This document shows positions 19,426 through 28,225 of a stretch of DNA of 64,000 bases, piece after piece; the first letter of the stretch is position 1; each line of letters opens with the position of its first letter. The stretch is from Chitinophaga pinensis. GTDB lineage: Bacteria > Bacteroidota > Bacteroidia > Chitinophagales > CAIOSU01. The translations under genes and the position numbers were made by a program. The notes under the pieces were generated by a model. That model did not search any database and had not been told where the DNA came from. It saw only the letters and a program-made list of their open reading frames with translations. Where the stretch lies: assembly GCA_945901065.1 (NCBI GenBank), contig CAMDKI010000002.1, positions 186,001 to 250,000 on the forward strand, given 5' to 3'.

Positions 19426-21402
19426 TTACCACAACTTCACAAATTTTACGGTTTGCACCAGTTCATCTTCGCGATACATAAACCGCGCAAAGTACATACC
19501 CGGGGTCATATCAAACACATCAATAGATACAAACTCCTCATGGCGGCCTAGCAACTGCTGTTTCATTAAGCGGCCATTCATATCATAAATGCCTACTTGC
19601 ATATCCTGCTCAAGCAATGTGCCGGGGTAAAAAATCTCCACTTGGTTGTTTTGCACAGGGTTTACCACTTTAAGGTTAGTTGCCAGCTCATAGGTAGGCT
19701 CATCGCTTACACCCACGGGTACTTCGCCCAAGGCTTTCAAGGCATTCACCCGGCCATAACCCATTTCGCGGCTGTGCCCGGTCTTTGAGGCATCGTGGCT
19801 ATAGTTATACTCGCCGCTATGCACTTTATCGGCGCTGTTCAGTAAGGTGGTGCGCACCTCTTCCCAAGTCATGCTATTGTTTTTGCTCAATAGCAAGGCT
19901 GCAATGCCTGCAACTATCGGGGCCGCAGCCGATGTTTTTTGCAACCCACCAAAATCGGTACTGGAATATCCGGCCGAGCCTGCAATATCAGTTGTATATA
20001 TGCACACGCCCGGTGCGGCCAAATCAACCAAATCGCCGTAGTTGGTAGCCCATGTGCTACCCACGTTCCAAGGGTCTGAGTTGGTTTTAAACCTATCATC
20101 GGGTGTAGAGGCGCCCACGCTCAATACCTCATCGTAAGCAGCAGGCCATTGCGGGCTAATGGCATCATCGGCGCCATTGTTGCCGTGGCTAGCAATAATT
20201 ATGGTGCCCAACGGAGTACCATATTTTTTACGACCCAAGTTTACCAAGTTTTGTACTTGCTGTTTCACGGCTTCGCTATAACCAATGGCAAAGCTCATGT
20301 TTACGATGTCTAAGTTCAATTCAAGCGCTTTCTGCAGCGCCAATACTATGGAAGCTTCGGAGCCACTGATAAGCAATGGGGCAACCCTAGCGCCCGGTGC
20401 TACACCAGTAGCACCATTGCCGCTACTGGCTACAATTATACCTGTAACCCCCATTCCGTGGCCTTGGTTGGCATCGGAGAAGAAAAAGTTGCTGCTATTG
20501 TAGCTTCGGTTGTTAATACAATCCCAACCATCCATTAATTGCCCTTGCAAACCAGGGTGGTTGTAGTCAAATCCGCCAATATCAATAACCCCAACGGTAA
20601 TGCCTTGACCAGTGTAGCCTAGGTTCCAGGTGTCCTTTACTTTCACATCGGCATCGTTGGTACCCGATTTGGAGCTGCAAAACAATTGTTGCCCGTTGTT
20701 ATCTAGGTGCCAAGATTTATAAAACGCTGGGTTACTTGATGGGTCAACCATTTCGCCATCAACCTGCACCAAATTCAGTCTATTGGGTTGTGCCGATGCC
20801 ACTAGCGACTTTTCCTGCTCAAACAACTTAGCCGCTAAGTGACCCGCTGTATAATTCAAAGTATTATTGTTCATTCGAAAAATGAACACTTGCTTTCCGC
20901 TTTGGGCCAAGCTCCATACGTCTTGGTTCTGCAAGGTAAGGTCGTATTTCTGCATAAAGGCAGATACCTCGGCAATACTCACCGATTGGCTTTTGAAACG
21001 CACCATAACTTGGTCGTCGATATACACTGGTGCATAAGTACCTTTAGCGTAAAGCACCGGCAATACCTCGTCGGTATGGTAAGTGCTCAATATCTCGTCT
21101 ATATGGTTTTGCTTGCTGCTTGCAGGCATAACGGCCGTAAACTCAAACTCAAAAAATTTCTCGGTGGCTGAGGTAACGGGTGCCTTTTTGCTTAAAAACG
21201 AGGTAGTAAGCGGTTTGCTTTCCGCATCGGCAGAAACTTGAACGGCAAACTTATCGGGCATCCAATCCCAAGTTTGCTTATGGCCGTCAACATACCAATA
21301 AAGTTCGCTTGTATTTCCTTGTGCCGAGGCAACTTGCCCCAATGACACCCAGAATAAAACTGTGAGGGCAGGCTTAAGCCTTATATTGTTCCAAAACCGC
21401 AT
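19426..21402 (-). CDS. Secreted subtilisin-like serine protease (S8) with T9SS sorting tail
   Basis: 658 residues from the ATG at 21402; an upstream TTG would add two residues. Order: signal peptide (~1-28, ending VASAQ), propeptide region (~30-215), S8 catalytic domain (~225-560), and a Por-type secretion tail (~575-658, GIYDMNGRLM, ending VKFVKLW). Catalytic residues are visible: Asp274 (GVIDIGGFDYNHP), His315 (QGHGMGVTGI) and Ser491 (GLQKTSAAAP), plus oxyanion Asn in ASHGNNG. The Ser motif reads TSAAAP rather than the usual TSMAAP. The protein is expected to leave the cell through the T9SS. Its N-terminal region is shared with the gene immediately downstream. Confidence 0.92.
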   Translation of the reverse strand: MRFWNNIRLKPALTVLFWVSLGQVASAQGNTSELYWYVDGHKQTWDWMPDKFAVQVSADAESKPLTTSFLSKKAPVTSATEKFFEFEFTAVMPASSKQNHIDEILSTYHTDEVLPVLYAKGTYAPVYIDDQVMVRFKSQSVSIAEVSAFMQKYDLTLQNQDVWSLAQSGKQVFIFRMNNNTLNYTAGHLAAKLFEQEKSLVASAQPNRLNLVQVDGEMVDPSSNPAFYKSWHLDNNGQQLFCSSKSGTNDADVKVKDTWNLGYTGQGITVGVIDIGGFDYNHPGLQGQLMDGWDCINNRSYNSSNFFFSDANQGHGMGVTGIIVASSGNGATGVAPGARVAPLLISGSEASIVLALQKALELNLDIVNMSFAIGYSEAVKQQVQNLVNLGRKKYGTPLGTIIIASHGNNGADDAISPQWPAAYDEVLSVGASTPDDRFKTNSDPWNVGSTWATNYGDLVDLAAPGVCIYTTDIAGSAGYSSTDFGGLQKTSAAAPIVAGIAALLLSKNNSMTWEEVRTTLLNSADKVHSGEYNYSHDASKTGHSREMGYGRVNALKALGEVPVGVSDEPTYELATNLKVVNPVQNNQVEIFYPGTLLEQDMQVGIYDMNGRLMKQQLLGRHEEFVSIDVFDMTPGMYFARFMYREDELVQTVKFVKLW

Positions 21403-21627
21403 AAACAACTCTTTTCATCACAAAATCAATCAGCACCATTGCTATACGCTATAGCCCCTTGGGAGCTCGTATCCATATGTTTTTACGGCTGCGATTGAAA
21501 AAAGTTTTGGAAAAGGTTCTGGATAATAGTATCTATTTAGGCAGTAAATCGGTGTAAAACATAGATACAGCAATGCTTTGCCTTTAATCAAAGGTATAGC
21601 AACGGTTGGTAATATTAAAAATTTAGG
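21403..21627. other. Spacer between beta-barrel and subtilisin genes
   Basis: About 225 bases between two minus-strand genes. It contains small direct and inverted words (ATAGTATCTAT, ATAGATACAG) but nothing that I can assign. No ORF or terminator is seen. Confidence 0.4.
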
Positions 21628-23307
21628 CTAGAAATAATTGCCGCGCCATGCCATATTGAGGCGCACACCAACCCCAACATACGCCTGCGAGCCATTATAC
21701 CGGGCAAGCGCACTTTTACTGGCCCGATACATAATATTGAGATCGACAAAGAGGTTGTGAAACGCTTGGTAACTAATCAACAAATCGAGCAAAGCTACTT
21801 TCTGCTTGATGCCTTGGGCTATGGTATTGCCAAATTCTTGCTGCACCGTCAATTGCCTATTATCATCAACATTGGATACGAAAATATTGCCACCCCAGTT
21901 TTGCCCAGTACTATCTAGGCCCTTCTGGTAATACACAAATGTCATTTGGGCGGTAAGTTCTGGGAGCAGTTGGTAACGGGCAATACCTACCAACTCCCAA
22001 AAATTGGCCCCTAGCGGATGCGCCAGTGGCTGGTTGTAATGTGTGTAGCTACTAGCGGTGGTGTTGTGCGCATATGTGAAGGGCCTAACAATGTTTGCTT
22101 CGCCCTGCAAATCAAAATTGGCAATACCGAAAGCATCAATGTACTTTAAGCCCGTTTGTATGGCAAACTTATTGGCCCACCATCCATTTAGCTTCACAAT
22201 TTGACCGAAGTTAAACTCATCCAACAAAAACTGGCCGTACAACTGAAAACTACGGGCAATATTTGCCTTAAAATCGATACCAAGCATTGAGTTGTCGGGG
22301 CTGCCTAAGCTTTGCTCAACCGACCGATAGAAAATTATTGGATTGAGGTATTGAAACTCAAAACCATTTTCGCGCTCAAAAACCACGCTCTCAAACAAGC
22401 CAATATCCAACCAATGCGCAATATGGAAATTGAGGTGATGAAAAGCAGCATATTTTTTAGGCAACAATCTATCGCCACCCCTATCGTAGGTAGCAGTCAT
22501 TTCGGTAAACAAGTTGGTATAACTTATGCGCCAAATAGTAGTTTGCACTTTCAAGAAAAACATGTTATTGCCATAGTCGCTCAAAAACAAAGAGCGGTAG
22601 CCATTGCCCCAGAAGTTTTTATCGTGCCCAAATTGTATATCAACGTGGTCGAGCAGATTAAAATTGATATAGCCCCTAGCCGAAAAATGGTCGATACCAG
22701 TTACGCGAAATGTTTTCCAATATCCCTCGCCGGGCACGGCCTCTTCATCTTGTATATGCCTGCGCACATACTGCATGCCTCGTGATTGATTGTCGGTAAT
22801 GAACGTATAAAAACTCAAACGTTTTTTTATACTTCCCCTTAGCTCAACGCCCCTGGTATTTTTAAAAATCAAGGCATTTGGTTCGGCACCAAACTCTTTG
22901 CCCAACTCAAACTGCAGCACAGGGTTTACTTTTACTACAAAACCCTTGCTATCAACACCTAAAAAAGTAGCTGGGTCTTGATAGAAAAATTTAAGAATGG
23001 GGTTTCGGCTTTTTATTACCGAATCTTCCACCCACTCATTGCTATCCCACAACATGTTGCGCACGTTGTACTGCTCGCGTTTGTTTAATGTTATGCCATT
23101 ATCACCTAGCGTATCGGGCAGGTTGGCAACCGTTACTCGCTTGTAAGGCTTAATTACGGTATGCACAATAGGCAATATTTTGCCGTATTTAATATTGAGC
23201 CTATCTACGTTGTGGTAGCTAAAGTGATTTAATGGCACGTACTGCGATTGCGCTTGGCTAGCAACCGTACAACACAAGCATAGCAGCAACAAAGCAAGAA
23301 AACGCAT
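21628..23307 (-). CDS. Outer-membrane beta-barrel protein, RemB/Wzi-like
   Basis: 559 residues. A signal peptide (ending ASQAQ, ~residue 20) precedes a long strand-rich protein with many aromatic residues at strand ends and repeated HxDIQFGHDKNFWGNGYRS-type sequence. Mature segments such as FEFQYLNPIIFYRSVEQSLG and SFQLYGQFLLDEFNFGQI resemble the Wzi-type capsule-assembly barrel family, which includes RemB-like gliding proteins. This assignment rests on general resemblance, not a diagnostic motif. It is probably an outer-membrane protein handling surface polysaccharide. It is monocistronic here, with a heptamer array just upstream. Confidence 0.6.
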   Translation of the reverse strand: MRFLALLLLCLCCTVASQAQSQYVPLNHFSYHNVDRLNIKYGKILPIVHTVIKPYKRVTVANLPDTLGDNGITLNKREQYNVRNMLWDSNEWVEDSVIKSRNPILKFFYQDPATFLGVDSKGFVVKVNPVLQFELGKEFGAEPNALIFKNTRGVELRGSIKKRLSFYTFITDNQSRGMQYVRRHIQDEEAVPGEGYWKTFRVTGIDHFSARGYINFNLLDHVDIQFGHDKNFWGNGYRSLFLSDYGNNMFFLKVQTTIWRISYTNLFTEMTATYDRGGDRLLPKKYAAFHHLNFHIAHWLDIGLFESVVFERENGFEFQYLNPIIFYRSVEQSLGSPDNSMLGIDFKANIARSFQLYGQFLLDEFNFGQIVKLNGWWANKFAIQTGLKYIDAFGIANFDLQGEANIVRPFTYAHNTTASSYTHYNQPLAHPLGANFWELVGIARYQLLPELTAQMTFVYYQKGLDSTGQNWGGNIFVSNVDDNRQLTVQQEFGNTIAQGIKQKVALLDLLISYQAFHNLFVDLNIMYRASKSALARYNGSQAYVGVGVRLNMAWRGNYF

Positions 23308-23349
23308 ATCTACAGGCAGTTAGTTGCCGTAAAAATAGGAATAAGCGTG

Positions 23350-23384
23350 TAGTATGTGGTAACTAGTGGCTGGTAATTAGTAAA
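23350..23384. repeat. Heptamer array, TRGTNNN words
   Basis: Five words in phase: TAGTATG, TGGTAAC, TAGTGGC, TGGTAAT, TAGTAAA. It lies between the beta-barrel gene and the CDGSH gene, both on the minus strand. Confidence 0.65.
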
Positions 23385-23448
23385 AAGCCCATTTTGAGGC
23401 TATTATTTATTTAGCACTGGCAAAGCCGAAATTGATTTACCCCAAACC

Positions 23449-23874
23449 TTAACCCTCGAAACCGATTTTTTTGTGGGTGCCATCGCAAAATGGCTTGTTG
23501 CTGGATGCGCCGCAGCGGCATAGGGCTGTCATTTTGTTTTTGTGCTCTTCCCTCCCATCGCTGTGCTTAATGTGCACATTGCCAAACACCAACACAGGGC
23601 CATTGGGCACTATCTCAACCACCGATTCGCTCTCAATCTGGGGCGCCTCAGTTTCGGTATTGTTCATATAATAGGTTAATGCTCCCGAAGGGCATTTGCT
23701 CACTTGAGCTTTTATTTCGTCGGTAGTGGCTCCTTGGGCATTTATCCAAGGGCGGGCCTTGTTGTTAAACACGCCAGGTAAGCCATTTACGCAGAATGCC
23801 GAATGTATGCACACTTCTGGCTTCCATACTATGGTTACCTCGCCATTGCTATATTCTTTTGTAGTATCGGCCAT
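23449..23874 (-). CDS. CDGSH-type iron-sulfur protein with N-terminal Fer4_19 domain
   Basis: 141 residues, no signal peptide. Residues ~8-68 form a Fer4_19/YjdI-like mono-cluster domain (VCIHSAFCVNGLPGVF, then KCPSGALTYY). Residues ~100-141 are a CDGSH domain (LCRCGASSNKPFCDGTHKKIGF) with the three Cys and one His that bind a [2Fe-2S] cluster. The pairing of these domains is known in bacteria; the role is probably redox or iron-sulfur sensing. It ends a minus-strand run with OsmC and nitroreductase genes, which fits a thiol/redox stress group. Confidence 0.9.
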   Translation of the reverse strand: MADTTKEYSNGEVTIVWKPEVCIHSAFCVNGLPGVFNNKARPWINAQGATTDEIKAQVSKCPSGALTYYMNNTETEAPQIESESVVEIVPNGPVLVFGNVHIKHSDGREEHKNKMTALCRCGASSNKPFCDGTHKKIGFEG

Positions 23875-23919
23875 TGGGTGACGTTGAGTAGTTTACGTCA
23901 AATTATTAAAAATATACCA

Positions 23920-24312
23920 TTATACCAACTGAGTAACAATGTCGTTTTGTTGGTTGAGGATTTTGTGAACCGGGCATCGGTTGGCTATTGCCAAAAGTCT
24001 TTCTCGTTGTGCCTCGTCGAGCATACCGGTAAGCTTTATATTGCGAGTGAGCAACAATTTACCAGTGCCTGCCTCTTGCTCACCTGATACAGATACCTCC
24101 ACTTCGTTTAATGGCCAATCTTTGAGGCGCGCGTACATTTGCACCGTCATGTTGGTGCAAGCAACCAAAGCCGCAAGCAATGTTTCGGTAGGTTTAGGAG
24201 CCAAATCGGTACCCTGTATATCGGTTGGCTCGTCGAATGCCAGTTCATGCTGGCCCATACTTACCTTCATAAAATACCCAGTGGTGCCCTTTAGGCTGCC
24301 TTTAGCTTCCAT
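23920..24312 (-). CDS. OsmC family peroxide-resistance protein
   Basis: 130 residues. It has the OsmC layout: a short beta-strand N-terminus, then the helix with the first catalytic Cys (LVACTNMTVQMYA) and a C-terminal second Cys (ANRCPVHKIL). OsmC/Ohr proteins reduce organic hydroperoxides with paired cysteines in the cytoplasm. The sequence is closer to the OsmC/YhfA branch than to Ohr. It starts five bases after the nitroreductase gene ends, implying one transcript. Confidence 0.9.
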   Translation of the reverse strand: MEAKGSLKGTTGYFMKVSMGQHELAFDEPTDIQGTDLAPKPTETLLAALVACTNMTVQMYARLKDWPLNEVEVSVSGEQEAGTGKLLLTRNIKLTGMLDEAQRERLLAIANRCPVHKILNQQNDIVTQLV

Positions 24313-24317
24313 AGTGG

Positions 24318-24926
24318 TTACAATAACTTGTCTTGAAAAACGAAAGTGCTTAATGGGTTTCGGTTGCGCGGTGTAAGCTCCCTGCTGCGGAAAGGTTCCT
24401 CTAGCTCATCGGCGGAAGCCAAGTGGCCTAATGCTATAAAACACACCAGCTCCATATCTTCTGGAAGTTGAATTAACTGTTCGGCCTCTGACCTGCGAAA
24501 ACCACCCATAACATGCCCCAAAATGCCCATTGAAGCTGCTTGCAACAGTAGGTTTTGATTTGCCGAGCCTACATCGTACCAATTATATTTATTGGCGGCC
24601 CCTGTATTCATATGGTTTTTACGCGAAAGGCTTGCTATCAATACCGCCGCATTTTGTGCCCAAGGCTGGTTGCCTGCCATAAGGGTATTCCACATTGCAT
24701 CAAATACAGGTGAGCCTTTGGCAGCGTATACATACATCCAAGGCTGCTCGTTCATGCTGCTGGGTGCCCAACTAGCTGCCTCAAAAATAGTATCCAACTC
24801 TTGTTGGGTGATTGGTTGGTTACTAAACGACCTAGCGCTCCATCGCTCACGAATAACTTGATGCACTGGGTTTTCAGTAGTTGCTATCTTCACTTGTTGC
24901 GCTTCGCTTATGGTTGTCTCTTTCAT
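24318..24926 (-). CDS. Nitroreductase family FMN oxidoreductase
   Basis: 202 residues. The family N-terminal motif RWSARSFSNQPI is followed by AASWAPSSMNEQPWMYVYA (FMN binding) and, near the C-terminus, CFIALGHLA, both typical of small NAD(P)H-dependent nitroreductases. It is probably a cytoplasmic flavoenzyme; the substrate cannot be read from sequence. It lies immediately upstream of osmC and downstream of an SDR gene across a 93-base gap that ends in a heptamer array. Confidence 0.9.
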   Translation of the reverse strand: MKETTISEAQQVKIATTENPVHQVIRERWSARSFSNQPITQQELDTIFEAASWAPSSMNEQPWMYVYAAKGSPVFDAMWNTLMAGNQPWAQNAAVLIASLSRKNHMNTGAANKYNWYDVGSANQNLLLQAASMGILGHVMGGFRRSEAEQLIQLPEDMELVCFIALGHLASADELEEPFRSRELTPRNRNPLSTFVFQDKLL

Positions 24927-25001
24927 AATACTACTCCAAACACGAAGATGCTAGAAAAAGTTTTATTGTTTCGTTCGTTGCCAGTAAATGATGATTCGTC
25001 G

Positions 25002-25022
25002 CTAGTTACTAATAACTAATTA
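25002..25022. repeat. Short heptamer array abutting the SDR stop codon
   Basis: Three words CTAGTTA, CTAATAA, CTAATTA. The last word includes the stop codon of the minus-strand SDR gene, the same placement relative to a stop as the array near 58278. Confidence 0.5.
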
Positions 25023-25865
25023 CGCCAGTGCAGTGAGTTTTTCGCTTACCTGCCATAGCTTGAGCGCTATAGTTGCATCCAAAGCTTCTTTACTAGCCAT
25101 TTTTGCCTTGCTCTTATCAAAATACTTGCCTGTTACACCTTCCACTTCGGGGCTAGAAGCCAGATAAATACTGGTGGCAGCACCTTGCTCGGTAGTAATC
25201 ATAAATGGCTTTAACAGGGTCCAACCCAATCGGTAAATTCCCTTCGATTCTTTACGGGCAATGTCGGTAGCTACTACTCCTGGGTGCAGGCTATTTGCGG
25301 TTACGCCTGTTCCTGCCAATCGGCGGGCAAGCTCGTTGGTAAACAATACATTGCCTAGCTTAGATTGGCCATAGGCCAGCCTAAAACCATCGTAATTGTT
25401 TTTAAAATAGAGGTTGTCGAAATAAATATGGCCACGGTAGTGCGCCCTCGAAGCTACATTAACGATTCGTGCCGGCGCTGAAGCTGTAAGTGTATCAAGC
25501 AACAAATTGGTCAATAAAAATGGCCCTAAGTGGTTTATAGCAAACTGACGTTCAATTCCATCTTCAGTTTCCCCATACTCCGAAAAAAATGCCCCCGCAT
25601 TATTTACCAGCACATCCAATCTATCATACTTGCTCTTGAAATCGATAACCAATTGGCGTATCTGCTTCTGGCTGCCTAGGTCGCATTTCATAAAGCTTAC
25701 CTTGTTGTTGCCCGTGGTTTGCTTCACGTCAGCTACTGCTTCTTGGCCCTTGGCTGCATCGCGGGCAACAATAACCACGGTGGCACCTTGCTTGGCTAGG
25801 GCACGGGCGGTTTCAAGGCCAATTCCGGCATTGCCGCCAGTAATGAGTACGGTTTTGTTTTGCAT
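25020..25865 (-). CDS. Short-chain dehydrogenase/reductase, retinol-dehydrogenase-like
   Basis: 281 residues. A classical SDR Rossmann fold: cofactor motif TGGNAGIGLETA near the N-terminus, VNNAGAFF in strand 4, and the catalytic YGQSK (Tyr-x-x-x-Lys). The length and the segment LHPGVVATDIARKE resemble the retinol-dehydrogenase/WWOX-like subgroup that uses NADP. The substrate is unknown. It lies 16 bases after a DUF2905 gene and accD on the same strand. Confidence 0.9.
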   Translation of the reverse strand: MQNKTVLITGGNAGIGLETARALAKQGATVVIVARDAAKGQEAVADVKQTTGNNKVSFMKCDLGSQKQIRQLVIDFKSKYDRLDVLVNNAGAFFSEYGETEDGIERQFAINHLGPFLLTNLLLDTLTASAPARIVNVASRAHYRGHIYFDNLYFKNNYDGFRLAYGQSKLGNVLFTNELARRLAGTGVTANSLHPGVVATDIARKESKGIYRLGWTLLKPFMITTEQGAATSIYLASSPEVEGVTGKYFDKSKAKMASKEALDATIALKLWQVSEKLTALA

Positions 25866-25881
25866 GATGGTGGTGGTTGCT

Positions 25882-26106
25882 TTAAAGTAACCGACGAATG
25901 AGGTTAACGATTATTGTTAGGCCTAAGCTAAACAATATCATAGTGGAAATGGGGAAATAGAATCGTGAATTTTCGCCCTCGATGCGAATATCGCCAGGCA
26001 AACGCCCCACCCAACTAAACTTATCATAGAAAAAATAGACCAAAATACCCAACACTATTATGGCTATGCCGGCAACTATGAGGTACTTACCCGTTTGAGC
26101 ATTCAT
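25882..26106 (-). CDS. DUF2905 family small membrane protein
   Basis: 74 residues with two transmembrane helices (~8-26 and ~52-72). Between them is the family hallmark GRLPGDIRIEGENSRFYFPI. The function of DUF2905 is unknown. It sits eight bases after accD and 16 before the SDR gene, so it is probably co-transcribed with fatty-acid synthesis. Confidence 0.9.
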   Translation of the reverse strand: MNAQTGKYLIVAGIAIIVLGILVYFFYDKFSWVGRLPGDIRIEGENSRFYFPISTMILFSLGLTIIVNLIRRLL

Positions 26107-26114
26107 ACGCTTAC

Positions 26115-26966
26115 CTATGCCTTCATCAATCCCAGCAAATCGCTAATAGTTTGTTTTAGGTTCTTGCGATCAACTATCAAATCCAAGAAACCGTGCTCCA
26201 ACAAAAACTCGCTCGATTGAAAGCCTACTGGTATTTCTTTCTTAATGGTTTCTTTAATTACCCTCGGGCCCGCAAAACCAATTAAGGCACCCGGCTCGGC
26301 AATCAATACATCGCCAAGCATACTAAAACTGGCCGTAACGCCACCTGTAGTTGGGTCGGTAAGCAAGGATATAAAAGGCAATTTAGCTTCTGATAGTTGG
26401 GTAAGTTTAGCAGCGGTTTTGGCCATCTGCATCAGCGAAAATGCAGCCTCCATCATGCGCGCACCGCCCGACTTAGAGATGATAACCAAGGGTAGTTTGT
26501 TGGCAATGCAATAATCAATGCTTCGGGCTATTTTTTCGCCTACTACCGAGCCCATTGAGCCGCCAATGTATGCAAAATCCATAGCTGCAATTACCACACG
26601 CTGCTCGTTCATAGGGCCAACGGCCACTTGCATGGCATCTTTCAAACCGGTCTTTTCGGTTGCTTCCACCATCCGCTCGGCGTATGGCTTTAAGTCCGTA
26701 AAAGTGAGCATATCTTTAGGCAACAAGTTGTCGAAAAGGATTTGCACCTCATCTTCTTTCTCGTCAAAAAGAAACTCGAAATATTCGATAGAGCCAATGC
26801 GATGATGAAAATTGCAATGGTTGCATACATGCAAATTGCTCTTTAACTCAATTTGCGTTAAAGTGGCTTTGCAACCTGGGCATTTTACCCACATGCCATC
26901 AGGAGCTTCTTTCTTCTCCCGAGTGCTTGTAGTTATACCTTCCTTAATTCGCGTGAACCATCCCAT
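26115..26966 (-). CDS. accD: Acetyl-CoA carboxylase carboxyltransferase subunit beta
   Basis: 283 residues, the normal length. Near the N-terminus is the AccD zinc ribbon: Cys29, Cys32, Cys48, Cys51 (CPGC...CNHC). The crotonase-like core follows, with SKSGGARMMEA and GPRVIKETI motifs. With AccA it transfers carboxyl from carboxybiotin to acetyl-CoA, giving malonyl-CoA for fatty acid synthesis. ATG 26966 gives the conserved MGWF start. Confidence 0.96.
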   Translation of the reverse strand: MGWFTRIKEGITTSTREKKEAPDGMWVKCPGCKATLTQIELKSNLHVCNHCNFHHRIGSIEYFEFLFDEKEDEVQILFDNLLPKDMLTFTDLKPYAERMVEATEKTGLKDAMQVAVGPMNEQRVVIAAMDFAYIGGSMGSVVGEKIARSIDYCIANKLPLVIISKSGGARMMEAAFSLMQMAKTAAKLTQLSEAKLPFISLLTDPTTGGVTASFSMLGDVLIAEPGALIGFAGPRVIKETIKKEIPVGFQSSEFLLEHGFLDLIVDRKNLKQTISDLLGLMKA

Positions 26967-27092
26967 ACATTCTCCTCTTGGGGCTAATATTATTGCTCGG
27001 TAAAGTTAGGACAATTGTTTTCATCCTACCTAAAGATACGGAATGAAATAAGAAAGGTAGCGATGTAAAAGTAGAAGAGCAGGATGATTTGA

Positions 27093-27548
27093 TTAATTCT
27101 TTTCCCAGCGAGCTACCAATACTTTAAGTACGTTGCCCCAAGCATTATCAAAATATTTGTAGGTTTTATCCCACTCTTCCCCTTCGGGCCAACCAGTATG
27201 TACTAAGCGCAGGTAGGTGCCTGCAGCAGTTTCACTAAAAAAGAGCGTTACCCAAGTTTTGTACTCATGGTTGCGCACATAAGGTATGGTAGGTGGGGCG
27301 TTCCAAGTAAAGCTTAGCATTTCGTTTGGCACATAGCTAATAATGGTGCAACCTTCAGAGCCTCTTGAGCCTGAAGCCCCATTGGCATCAAAATAAAGCT
27401 CAAAAGGTCCGCCGCGTTCTAGCTTTACGTTTGCAGGCACGCCCATAAAGGCAGTAATGCCTTCCGAACTGGTCCAACTATGCCAAACTTCATTCAGTGG
27501 TGCATTAATGGTGGCGGTTTTAATAATTTGCTTGGCTGTTATGTTCAT
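27093..27548 (-). CDS. SRPBCC/AHSA1-type START-domain protein
   Basis: 151 residues. The N-terminal KTATINAPLNEVWHSWTSSE and C-terminal WPEGEEWDKTYKYFDNAW are typical of the activator-of-Hsp90-homologue (AHSA1)/SRPBCC fold, a hydrophobic-ligand cavity. No catalytic residues can be assigned, and the ligand is unknown. It lies upstream of accD with a 126-base gap. Confidence 0.88.
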   Translation of the reverse strand: MNITAKQIIKTATINAPLNEVWHSWTSSEGITAFMGVPANVKLERGGPFELYFDANGASGSRGSEGCTIISYVPNEMLSFTWNAPPTIPYVRNHEYKTWVTLFFSETAAGTYLRLVHTGWPEGEEWDKTYKYFDNAWGNVLKVLVARWEKN

Positions 27549-27573
27549 CTACCTTTCTTTTTCTCATCTGTTC

Positions 27574-28125
27574 TCACCTTTTGCCCATAAAGCCAAACAT
27601 GCTTCCGCAAAGTCCACCAATAATGTGTGCGAATTGTGAAATATTGTCGGCTTGAAAGCTGTTGTATATCTCTTTACCTACAAACAATAACAGTATTAAG
27701 ATAAAGGTGATTGGTATTTTGCCTGCTTGCACATTTACAAAACTGATGAGCATAACCAGCATAAACACAATACCGCTAGCACCCCACAACCCATCGTGAA
27801 ATATGAGGGCATTAAGCAAACCCGTAATAAGCGCAGTAAGCAATATCATTATCAATAGTTGGCGCCAACCATACTTCTCCTCTAACACCGGACCTAACAA
27901 TAAAATAAAAGTAAGATTGCCTAATAGATGCTCAACATTGGCATGCCCAAGGCAATGCGTAAACAGGGTAAGATAATCAACCCAATTGCTTAAATTGAAC
28001 TTGCCACCCAAGCTAACCATAGGCGTTAGGGCTCCTCCTGCTGCAATGTTTGCAGCAAACACCACTACACACAACAAACTAAAAGTGAGTATTACGGGGG
28101 CGTTGTAATGCAGGCGAATGTTCAT
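27574..28125 (-). CDS. Rhomboid family intramembrane serine protease
   Basis: 183 residues from ATG 28125, with about six transmembrane helices. The catalytic Ser is in the GASG motif (Ser117, WGASGIVFM) and the His in FAHIIGG (His167). The conserved H-x-x-x-x-H-L-L-G-N segment (HANVEHLLGN) precedes them. Rhomboids cut membrane proteins inside the bilayer. A longer frame begins at 28182, but that ATG lies in the loop of the terminator of the preceding gene, so MNIRLHYNAP is preferred as the start. Confidence 0.88.
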   Translation of the reverse strand: MNIRLHYNAPVILTFSLLCVVVFAANIAAGGALTPMVSLGGKFNLSNWVDYLTLFTHCLGHANVEHLLGNLTFILLLGPVLEEKYGWRQLLIMILLTALITGLLNALIFHDGLWGASGIVFMLVMLISFVNVQAGKIPITFILILLLFVGKEIYNSFQADNISQFAHIIGGLCGSMFGFMGKR

Positions 28126-28161
28126 ATTACTGCGCAGTTGGGAGGTAGCATACCACCCAAA

Positions 28162-28197
28162 AATAAAAAAAGGCAACCACATAAAGTGATTGCCTCC
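28162..28197 (-). terminator. Rho-independent terminator of the 28226-28798 gene
   Basis: Read on the minus strand, GGCAATCAC pairs with GTGGTTGCC (one wobble) around the loop TTTAT, followed by TTTTTTTATTTTT. It lies about 30 bases past the stop codon at 28226. Confidence 0.88.
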
Positions 28198-28225
28198 CTA
28201 TATTACTAGGTAATGTATTTTAGTA

